In this document: positions 25,356-31,799 of the stretch, piece by piece
How positions within the stretch are numbered: position 1 is the first letter of the stretch
How the letters are laid out: the number at the start of each line of letters is the position of its first letter
Source: CAZEBW01 sp964510205
GTDB taxonomy: Bacteria; Chloroflexota; Anaerolineae; VGOG01
Direction: 5' to 3'
Assembly (NCBI GenBank): GCA_964510205.1
Contig: CAZEBW010000028.1
Location: forward strand, 1 to 44,155
DNA length: 44,155 nucleotides
Program-made: the position numbers and the translations under genes
Notes under the pieces: model-generated
The model's database searches: none
Told to the model about the DNA's origin: nothing
Seen by the model: only the letters and a program-made list of their open reading frames with translations

Positions 25356-25778
25356 CGCGCGGCGGGCCGGGCGACGGGCCTCCGGCAGAGACCTGGGTCG
25401 CAGGCCCATCCGAACCCGCCCGAAAGGAAATGCTTCACACGTGAGAGCGGCGACATCAAAGCTCTGTCGGAAGCTGACCGCCAGTGCTGGATCCTCCTCG
25501 CTCACGAGTCTGCCATCGCGAATGTACAACGCACGATCAGAGACCTTGCTGTACCCGACGCTGCTGTAGAATCCGACTAGCGGATGACCGCAGTTCAGCA
25601 CAGCGAAACATAACTCCTGGAGTGACAGATCAGCGTGTACCTGCCGCATCAGGAGCGTGCCGATTCCGCTTCTCTGAACAGCCGGATGGACGCAGACGCC
25701 TCCGACATGCCAGCCCTCGAAGTAGTGCTTGTTGACAACAAACCAGCGTCGCTGGACCGAGGCGTGCGCTAATCCTAT
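25338..25778 (-). pseudogene. GNAT acetyltransferase, 5'-truncated cassette gene
   Basis: The minus-strand frame after a TAG at 25779-25781 reads GWHVGGVCVHPAVQRSGIGTL and then LMRQVHADL, which is motif A of GNAT N-acetyltransferases including the acetyl-CoA loop (QRSGIG). The N-terminal half of the fold is missing, and no good start codon precedes motif A (the first ATG, at 25649, lies after it). The C-terminus runs into the attC-like site. It is most likely a remnant of a former cassette gene. Confidence 0.7.
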
Positions 25779-25806
25779 CTACACCACTTGACGGGACGTG
25801 ACCCAA

Positions 25807-25899
25807 ATGGGCAACTCCGAACTGGGAATTGAAGACTACAATCGCGCGATCGAGCTGGAACCAAACACGATGATGTTATTACAGATTACGATATTGTGA
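25807..25899 (+). pseudogene. TPR-repeat fragment
   Basis: A short plus-strand frame MGNSELGIEDYNRAIELEPN is the second half of a tetratricopeptide repeat with its characteristic AIELEPN. The frame continues only nine codons before a stop. No further TPR units flank it, so it appears to be a stranded gene fragment. Confidence 0.5.
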
Positions 25900-26497
25900 G
25901 GGATGACTTCAGATGCTTCCTCATCACAAACTGCCGAGCTGTTTCATAATGCACGGTAAAACCACTTTTCTTGTACATTTCGACAGGCCCCATATAATCC
26001 TCCGCTTCATTAGCGAACTCTTTATTCGGATATGCCTCCACAAAATCAAAACCGTCTTGAGCCGCATCTTGACAGACACGCTCCAACAACAGCTTAGCAA
26101 TACCCTTTCTTCTCATTTCCGGAGCAATAGCAAAGCAGAATATCGATTTCACCTTTATGGCCGCGTGTGATTCTTCTGTGGGGACGGAACCCATAAACCG
26201 CCGCCAACAGTAGCATTTCAGGCAATCAGCTTTCGTGTTGGCATTGCACCATCCCACAACCTCATCATCACAATAGGCAAGATAGCCTTGTATGTTGCTA
26301 CCCTTGACATATTGGATGGCGTAGTCCCTTCGTACTTCAACCGACAATGTAAAATCTTTGCCTTCATAGTCATCATTGCACCACCACACACAGTAACACT
26401 TATGTTCCTCTTTATTGGTAGCATGTGGCGTTGTATCAAAGTATCTCACATAATCGTCCACAAGATTGGGCGCCAACTTGCGAATTTCGATGTTCAT
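25886..26497 (-). CDS. GNAT-family N-acetyltransferase (integron cassette)
   Basis: A 203-residue acetyltransferase. The acetyl-CoA-binding loop is in FCFAIAPEMRRKGIAKLLLE, and the C-terminal GPVEMYKKSGF is the usual final GNAT element. The N-terminal half contains several cysteines (CYCVWWCNDD, CLKCYCW). The substrate is not inferable. GGAGGTAACGA precedes the ATG. AT-rich codon use differs from the nuo genes, and it lies within the cassette array in the common cassette direction. Confidence 0.85.
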   Translation of the reverse strand: MNIEIRKLAPNLVDDYVRYFDTTPHATNKEEHKCYCVWWCNDDYEGKDFTLSVEVRRDYAIQYVKGSNIQGYLAYCDDEVVGWCNANTKADCLKCYCWRRFMGSVPTEESHAAIKVKSIFCFAIAPEMRRKGIAKLLLERVCQDAAQDGFDFVEAYPNKEFANEAEDYMGPVEMYKKSGFTVHYETARQFVMRKHLKSSLTIS

Positions 26498-26547
26498 TCG
26501 TTACCTCCGCCAGTAAAACGATTCAACTCATTTTAGCCAGGCTCAAC

Positions 26548-26967
26548 TCATATGCCGGTAAACACACGTAGCGCTATTCGCACTGCGAGACCAAGAACCA
26601 CAAATACAAATGAGCCAGCCAGTATTTGCATCCCTTTTATGAGAAACTTGATTTCGGGTATACGATACGCGACATAAACTTCTTTCTGCCCAAACTCCGT
26701 ATCCAAATAGATTCTCTCTACTGGCCCTGCGCGCCTGAGTTTGGTAGGAGCATAATGACCAATTATCGCTTGTAGTGATAGCAACATAACTGCACCAAAC
26801 GAAACGATAAGCATAGCACGAAATGCGCTTATGATATCTCCTGTGCCTGCGACAGTTGGTATGTTTTGGGCCTGTAACGGAGGCCCCTGAAAATATGCCA
26901 ACACAGCAAAAATCCCACTCACGATGTTGGCAATACCTACCCAAAGGTTGAACCAGTTAGATTGCAC
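26548..26967 (-). CDS. Hypothetical membrane protein, 139 aa (integron cassette)
   Basis: I do not recognise a family. Three membrane helices are likely: about 8-26, 47-68 and 108-132, with a charged loop between the second and third (TKLRRAGPVERIYLDTEFG). The start is GTG at 26967, with only a weak AAGAAG upstream. The gene begins about 100 bp after the attC-like site 27065-27187 in the cassette direction. A GTTGAGC core-like word (26541-26547 on the minus strand) touches its stop codon. Confidence 0.6.
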   Translation of the reverse strand: MQSNWFNLWVGIANIVSGIFAVLAYFQGPPLQAQNIPTVAGTGDIISAFRAMLIVSFGAVMLLSLQAIIGHYAPTKLRRAGPVERIYLDTEFGQKEVYVAYRIPEIKFLIKGMQILAGSFVFVVLGLAVRIALRVFTGI

Positions 26968-27064
26968 AACTGATTATTGCTTCTTGGAGTTGCTCACTGG
27001 ATTTACCTCAAATACTAACTTGACTGTGTTTGTTTGGACAAAACACTTGTGAATTGTGCGAGCG

Positions 27065-27187
27065 GGCTAACGTTTTGAGCTGAGCGGCCGGGGCAACCAC
27101 CGCCAGCTACTCACTACCCTGGCCCATCCTACACGATCAATACTTAACCCGCCAGCGTCCCCGGTCCGCTCCAGCGATTTGTTAGGG
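27065..27187 (-). other. attC recombination site (integron cassette)
   Basis: On the minus strand it runs from CCCTAAC (27181-27187) to GTTAGCC (27065-27071). The inner arms GAGCGG-A-CCGGGG and CCCCGGCCGCTC pair over 12 bp with one unpaired base (the T at 27065+100=27165 on the plus strand). This single extrahelical base in a long-armed hairpin is the structural mark of attC. The arms lie at 27082-27093 and 27159-27171. Confidence 0.75.
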
Positions 27188-27196
27188 AGCCTGCGC

Positions 27197-27532
27197 TTAT
27201 TCGCCCCCGCGATAGAAACGGACTTCCGCCTTTTCGATGGTGGCGAGGCCATCCCGAATGCTCGGCCCGACATCGTCCAGGTAGCTCTCGAGCTTCTCCC
27301 GAGTATCTACCAACTCCACTACGATTGGCAAATCCTGGGATAAGCGCAGAATCTTGGCCGTATGCACGCGGCTGTGGCGACCACACCCCATGACGCCGCG
27401 AAGCACGGTGGCACCCGCCACCTCCATCTCCTTAGCCCGCCTTACTAGCCACTCATAAAGGGGCTGCCCTTCGTGATGATCGCTTTCGCCGATAAAGATC
27501 CTCAGCAGCGAGCCCTCTTCGGGAAGCACCAT
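27197..27532 (-). CDS. DUF190 family protein partnered with CrcB
   Basis: A 111-residue small alpha/beta protein with the PII-like DUF190 pattern: LLRIFIGESDHHEGQPLYEW, a central GVMGCGRHSRVHT and LPIVVELVDTREKLESYL. DUF190 genes commonly accompany crcB; a regulatory role in fluoride export is plausible but unproven. The ATG at 27532 lies 2 nt after the crcB stop, preceded by GGGGGTGAG, so the two are coupled. Both belong to the same cassette, which ends at the attC site 27065-27187. Confidence 0.85.
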   Translation of the reverse strand: MVLPEEGSLLRIFIGESDHHEGQPLYEWLVRRAKEMEVAGATVLRGVMGCGRHSRVHTAKILRLSQDLPIVVELVDTREKLESYLDDVGPSIRDGLATIEKAEVRFYRGGE

Positions 27533-27534
27533 AC

Positions 27535-27918
27535 TCACCCCCAAATCCATAGCACGGCGGCACGGCCAATCCAGGCGGAAGCCAGACACAAGCCGACATT
27601 GGCAATCACATTGATCCCAGCCAAGATCCCCTCCCCATCAAAAACCAGGGACATGGATTCAAGACTGAAAGTTGAAAAGGTTGTAAAAGCACCGAGAAGA
27701 CCAATGAACACAAACGAACGGAAATTCGGGCCGAACACACCCAGGTTCTCGGCCAAGGTGGCGAGAAAGACCAAAGAGAATGAGCCAAGGACATTTACAG
27801 CTAGTGTACCGAAGGGGAATTGAAACGATTGGGTCAGCCACTGAACTGCTCCGGAAAGACTATATCGAAGAACAGCACCAAGAAAACCACCCAAACCAAT
27901 TAAGAAAAAACCTCGCAT
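27535..27918 (-). CDS. crcB: CrcB/Fluc fluoride ion channel (integron cassette)
   Basis: A 127-residue four-helix membrane protein, the normal size for Fluc channels, which work as antiparallel dimers to expel fluoride. Hallmarks are GLGGFLGAVLRYSLS, FPFGTLAVNVLGSF with the conserved Asn, and the helix-3 break GLLGAFTTFSTFSLE with the fluoride-contacting Phe/Ser/Thr residues. The ATG at 27918 has AGGAG 6 nt upstream. A fluoride riboswitch precedes it. It is followed by the coupled DUF190 gene. Confidence 0.95.
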   Translation of the reverse strand: MRGFFLIGLGGFLGAVLRYSLSGAVQWLTQSFQFPFGTLAVNVLGSFSLVFLATLAENLGVFGPNFRSFVFIGLLGAFTTFSTFSLESMSLVFDGEGILAGINVIANVGLCLASAWIGRAAVLWIWG

Positions 27919-27922
27919 AATG

Positions 27923-27989
27923 GACTCCTGATAATAAGATTTCATAGGAGTCATCAGCGAGATCGCGGTTATCGGCGAACTCCATCGCC
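27923..27989 (-). promoter_or_regulatory. Fluoride riboswitch (crcB motif) with translational expression platform
   Basis: The minus strand reads GGCGATGGAGTTCGCC, then AACCGC, then GCTGATGACTCCT, which matches the conserved crcB-motif aptamer. The pseudoknot strands GGAGT and ACTCC are present. Downstream the aptamer strand GACTCCT (27946-27952) can pair perfectly with AGGAGTC (27923-27929), which contains the crcB Shine-Dalgarno. Fluoride binding should therefore free the ribosome site. Confidence 0.93.
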
Positions 27990-28050
27990 ATCAGAATATT
28001 CTAATTCTAACCTAAACATCGGCCAATGGAATGGCAGGTATTTGCAGGCT

Positions 28051-28178
28051 CCCTAACGGTTCGCGGTTCAGCCGCCGCCGACTCTGGCAAGACCTGCCAC
28101 GCTAACCAGAACGATTGTTGGCAAGACGCGTCACGCATACCCGCGCCGAAGGCGGTCGGCTGCAACCGCTTGTTGGGC
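28051..28178 (-). other. attC recombination site (integron cassette)
   Basis: On the minus strand from GCCCAAC (28172-28178) to GTTAGGG (28051-28057). Inner arms GCGGTT/AACCGC and CAGCC/GGCTG pair, with one unpaired base at 28163 between them, in the same place as in the other site. Length 128 bp. It separates the crcB cassette from the membrane-protein cassette. Confidence 0.75.
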
Positions 28179-28305
28179 GTGTCTTCACGCCCACATGCAG
28201 GCTAGACGAAAATATATCACAGAGAAACTGTGCATGTTTAAGCCAATGCTAATGACACAGAATGAATGACCTTGACTGTCCAAGAAATAGCTGGCTGAGC
28301 AGGTT

Positions 28306-28794
28306 TTACTTTGCATGTTCAGGGTGTTTTGTCTGCATCCACTTTGCTATCCATGCCGATATAAGCACTCCCTGCACAATGGGTTCAGGAAGCGATCTGA
28401 ATAGAATATCAGGAGTAACAAACTCTGGGCGCATCATGTATAAACCCTCAATGATTCCACTACTGCCAGCAAGATGCCCAAGTATCACCAGCAAGCCAGC
28501 CAAAGCTAGAAATCGTCTCCAATACTCCCACCGGTTCAGTGTATCATAAAAAGGGTAGAGGACAAGCGCAATAAGGAAAGCCCGCAGAATTTGAACTGGC
28601 AAAATCCAGATGTAGACTTGGTTCCACAATTCAGGGTCCGCTTGAGTTCGATAGACTGTTGCCAGAACCGAATTGGGATTTTCGAATAACTCTTTGGTAA
28701 GCAACGGATAAGCGAAAAGCCCCACCACAAAGGTTGTGACGACAAGTGCCACAATGACTTTGCCAGCAAAAACCAGGAATCTCTTTATGTCCAT
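28306..28794 (-). CDS. Hypothetical membrane protein, 162 aa (first integron cassette)
   Basis: No recognised family. Four hydrophobic segments are visible: about 8-31, 60-82, 93-113 and 132-150. The ATG at 28794 is chosen because AGAGAGGG lies 5 nt upstream; an ATG nine codons earlier lacks one. It is the cassette nearest intI. A perfect GTTRRRY core word (GTTGGGC, 28836-28842 on the minus strand) lies 42 nt before the start, as expected for a cassette junction at attI or a lost attC. Confidence 0.65.
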   Translation of the reverse strand: MDIKRFLVFAGKVIVALVVTTFVVGLFAYPLLTKELFENPNSVLATVYRTQADPELWNQVYIWILPVQILRAFLIALVLYPFYDTLNRWEYWRRFLALAGLLVILGHLAGSSGIIEGLYMMRPEFVTPDILFRSLPEPIVQGVLISAWIAKWMQTKHPEHAK

Positions 28795-28835
28795 ATTACC
28801 CTCTCTGGTATGATTGTCCATTCACGCAATAACGC

Positions 28836-28842
28836 GCCCAAC
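28836..28842 (-). other. Integron core site GTTGGGC
   Basis: Matches the GTTRRRY recombination core exactly and sits between intI and the first cassette, where attI is expected. The rest of attI cannot be defined by eye. The 263 bp from 28822 to 29084 hold no gene. Confidence 0.4.
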
Positions 28843-28996
28843 AATGTTTAGGCTGCATTTCTCCTGCATAACGCCCCAAATGGAATGCTATGCAGACCTC
28901 TTACTGTATAAAACCACCCGATGACATTTTATCCAGAACTTTTCCCGCATATCTCCCCTTTCGGTGCTTTATGAAGGTTTTGTCTGGGTACCGCAC

Positions 28997-29025
28997 TTGC
29001 CTTCGATAAACAAAACATGTAAAAT
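28997..29025 (+). promoter_or_regulatory. Candidate promoter of intI
   Basis: TTGCCT, 17-nt spacer, TAAAAT, 59 bp upstream of the intI start codon. Confidence 0.45.
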
Positions 29026-29084
29026 AGCCTTGCAAATAGTATACACCAACATGTCAAGAAACACAAGTCCGACCGGGAGAGATC

Positions 29085-29526
<442 letters not shown>

Positions 29527-29530
29527 ATGA

Positions 29531-29574
29531 CGGCGCTTTGCACAAACGCACACCGCCCCGCCTTCTTCACCTCC
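29531..29574. repeat. Direct repeat, left copy flanking the coiled-coil gene
   Basis: About 43 bp, CGGCGCTTTGCACAAACGCA then CACCGCCCCGCC and TTCTTCACCTC. Shared with 30815-30856 at about 37 positions. A nearby inverted GCGGGGCGG (29601-29610) could pair with CCGCCCCGC. Confidence 0.75.
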
Positions 29575-29663
29575 ACCGGTGTCGGGGGGCGAAAAAAAGC
29601 GGGGCGGCATCCCTTCCAGGGCAGGCCTGGACCTTGCCCTGAAACAGTGGGCGAATTCCTTGC

Positions 29664-30731
29664 CTACGCTTCTGGCGATTGCTTTCGAGTTTGCTCAGCC
29701 ACCAACTGCTGCAATTTGGTCAGGGACTGGGACTGCGAAGTGCCCTCTATGGCCTTGGTGGCAATGTCCTGCACCTGGCCGTAGGCTTTGTCCACCTGCT
29801 GCGACAGTTTCGCAATCTGCTCGTTTTGCTCGGCCACTGTTTTTTCCAGGGACTCAATCCGAGTGTTCAGAACGTTCCGCTCGCCATCGAATTCTTTTTT
29901 CAACAGTTCCTCTCTGTTCTTGGCTTCCGACTCAACTCTCTGCACGGCTTCTTTGACCGCTTTGTTGACCGCTGATTCCAATTCCTTGGGGAACGCGCTG
30001 ACTTGCTTTCGCAATTCGTTCAACTCAGTCTCTTGTTCGACGACGGCTCTTTCTCTGTCGGCCAATTCCTTTTCCATCTGCTCTCTTCTGTACGTGATCT
30101 CTCTTTCCAGCCTCGCTTTCTCGTCTTCGAACTGCTCTCTGGCCAGTTGCTGCTCACGCTGAAAAGCGTACTCGTACTCTTCCTTCTCGCGCTCACGACG
30201 TTTCCGCTCGTCAGCATCCCGCGCTTTGATCTCCGCCTCGTGAGCTTTCTTCTCCTTCTCCCACTCCGCGCGCAGCGTCTCTATCTCCTGCGTCAACTCC
30301 TCTTTGCGCCCCGCTAATTCAGCTTCGGTCTGTTCACGCTTCTGATGCTGCGCTTCTATCAAAGCAGCCAAACTCAAGGCCGACTTCTCTATGTCGTAGA
30401 TCTCTTGAAGCTCTTTTTGTTTGGCTTCAACCGCCTGCCTAACCTGACGATATTTGCCAACTTCTCCTTCCAATCTGTCAGAAAGCTGGCCGAGGAGTCC
30501 CCCTATCTCCAGCTTCAGAGCACTGACCTCTTGAACGATCCCTTCGGTGGACAGGGCATCTGTCACCTCCACCGCTTCCTCGACCTTCTTCTCCTCGATT
30601 CTCTCTTCGGGTCTGAGCTGCGCTGCCCGCTGTTCCTCGAGGTACTCAACAACCTCATTGTAGGCCGCCAGCATCTCCTTCTTGAGGTTTTTCATGGTGA
30701 TCTTTTTGGGCTTGAATTCTTTGTCTGCCAT
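29664..30731 (-). CDS. Long coiled-coil protein of unknown function
   Basis: A 355-residue, very charged protein. After a basic N-terminus (MADKEFKPKKITMKNLKKE) it has predicted coiled coil over about 70-330, with runs such as EIETLRAEWEKEKKAHEAEI and REQFEDEKARLEREITYR. No catalytic motif and no signal peptide. Myosin-like or SMC-hinge-like comparisons would reflect only coiled-coil composition. GGAGG lies 9 nt before the ATG. A promoter with TATAAT lies upstream, so it is probably transcribed alone. It is bounded by 43-bp direct repeats. Confidence 0.8.
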   Translation of the reverse strand: MADKEFKPKKITMKNLKKEMLAAYNEVVEYLEEQRAAQLRPEERIEEKKVEEAVEVTDALSTEGIVQEVSALKLEIGGLLGQLSDRLEGEVGKYRQVRQAVEAKQKELQEIYDIEKSALSLAALIEAQHQKREQTEAELAGRKEELTQEIETLRAEWEKEKKAHEAEIKARDADERKRREREKEEYEYAFQREQQLAREQFEDEKARLEREITYRREQMEKELADRERAVVEQETELNELRKQVSAFPKELESAVNKAVKEAVQRVESEAKNREELLKKEFDGERNVLNTRIESLEKTVAEQNEQIAKLSQQVDKAYGQVQDIATKAIEGTSQSQSLTKLQQLVAEQTRKQSPEA

Positions 30732-30799
30732 TTCTGCAATCCTCCTCTGTTATATGATGGACTTTCTTTCGGTAGGGCCGTGGGTAGTGAATGTCTCCG

Positions 30800-30828
30800 A
30801 TTATACTCCAACGGCGGCGTTTGCACAA
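30800..30828 (-). promoter_or_regulatory. Promoter of the coiled-coil gene
   Basis: Minus strand TTGTGC (30823-30828), 17-nt spacer, TATAAT (30800-30805). The -35 lies inside the direct repeat. Confidence 0.55.
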
Positions 30829-30856
30829 ATGCACGCCGCCCCGCTTTCCTCACCTC
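30815..30856. repeat. Direct repeat, right copy flanking the coiled-coil gene
   Basis: CGGCGTTTGCACAAATGCAC then GCCGCCCCGC and TTTCCTCACCTC. With the preceding GG it forms a GGCGGCGT/ACGCCGCC hairpin. It also supplies the stop codon of the patatin gene. Confidence 0.75.
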
Positions 30857-31686
30857 GTCAGGGCTTTGAGTTCTGCCAGGCGACGCTCTGCCTCGGCTAT
30901 GCCTGCCAGCAGCGGCCCCTTCAGATCGCCGAAGTCCAGCGACCCGTACTGCTCAACCTGGGGTCGGAGCAGCACATCGGGGGAGTGAGCCGACAAGCGC
31001 TCTTGATGAATGTGCCAGGCCATCACCCGCGCCGCACGCCACACGGAGGTAAGCGGATCGGGCGTCTGCGACCAATCCTCCGATCCAGAAAAAAAGGGCA
31101 ACTGAAACCCCGTAATGGCGCTGATCGGATCCACCCACGGGTTGTCCTTTTCCAGGGGCGGCTCGATGTCTACGGCGATCACCTTGTCCGCCCCCTGCTC
31201 AAAGGCCACGTGGGTAGCCAGACTGTCTATCACGCCACCGTCGGCCAGTTGCATCCCGCTGAGTTCGACGGGCGGAAAGACGACGGGCACAGCACTGGTC
31301 GCCAGTGCGGCGGGCATGAGCGGGCCTTCGTTCAGGGCGACTTCTGCGCCCTGGATCATGTCCACGGCCATCAAGGTGGTGGGGACTTTCAGGTCGGCGA
31401 AAGTCTTGTCCCCCACGGCTTCAGACAGCAGGCTGCGGAGCATGCGCTGGCGAGAGCGCGCGCTCAATCGTTTCAGATTGAGCGGCGATTTGCGCTGCAA
31501 GACGTCCATTTGGTCAGCCAATTGATCTGGCGAGAGACCCAGCGCAAACAGCACGCCCACGATGCCGCCCATGCTCGTTCCCACGATGAGGTCAATGGGA
31601 ATCCGTTCGCGGACCAGGACCTTTAGAACACCGACGTGGGCCAGGCCGCGACTGCCGCCGCCGCCTAATACCAGACCAACTCTCAT
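30850..31686 (-). CDS. Patatin-like phospholipase (RssA type)
   Basis: A 278-residue patatin-family lipid acyl hydrolase with a Ser-Asp dyad. It has the oxyanion-hole GLVLGGGGSRG at the N-terminus, nucleophile elbow GTSMGG and active-site Asp in LADGG. No signal peptide, so probably cytoplasmic or at the inner membrane face. ATG at 31686 is used because GGGAGTGAGG is directly upstream; the frame is open to 31770 but the extra part is repeat-derived (PEPVEG). It lies downstream of the hydrolase-acyl-CoA-synthetase gene on the same strand, consistent with lipid turnover. Confidence 0.92.
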   Translation of the reverse strand: MRVGLVLGGGGSRGLAHVGVLKVLVRERIPIDLIVGTSMGGIVGVLFALGLSPDQLADQMDVLQRKSPLNLKRLSARSRQRMLRSLLSEAVGDKTFADLKVPTTLMAVDMIQGAEVALNEGPLMPAALATSAVPVVFPPVELSGMQLADGGVIDSLATHVAFEQGADKVIAVDIEPPLEKDNPWVDPISAITGFQLPFFSGSEDWSQTPDPLTSVWRAARVMAWHIHQERLSAHSPDVLLRPQVEQYGSLDFGDLKGPLLAGIAEAERRLAELKALTR

Positions 31687-31725
31687 CCTCACTCCCTGGA
31701 GTTTTGATGTAAGTCCAAGGTCCGT

Positions 31726-31753
31726 CCCTTCGACAGGCTCAGGACAGGCCCCG
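31726..31753. repeat. CCTGAGC-family repeat upstream of the patatin gene
   Basis: TCCCTTCGACAGGCTCAGGA then CAGG; the consensus form of the element, here non-coding. Confidence 0.82.
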
Positions 31754-31799
31754 GCCCGCCAGCAACGCACCCGGGGACGGGTGCTGGAGCTTGTCCTGA

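Noticed and set aside
25338..25649. Intact small acetyltransferase starting at MRQVHADL
   Set aside because: The GNAT motif A continues upstream of that ATG in the same frame, so this start would cut the acetyl-CoA site. The gene is truncated.
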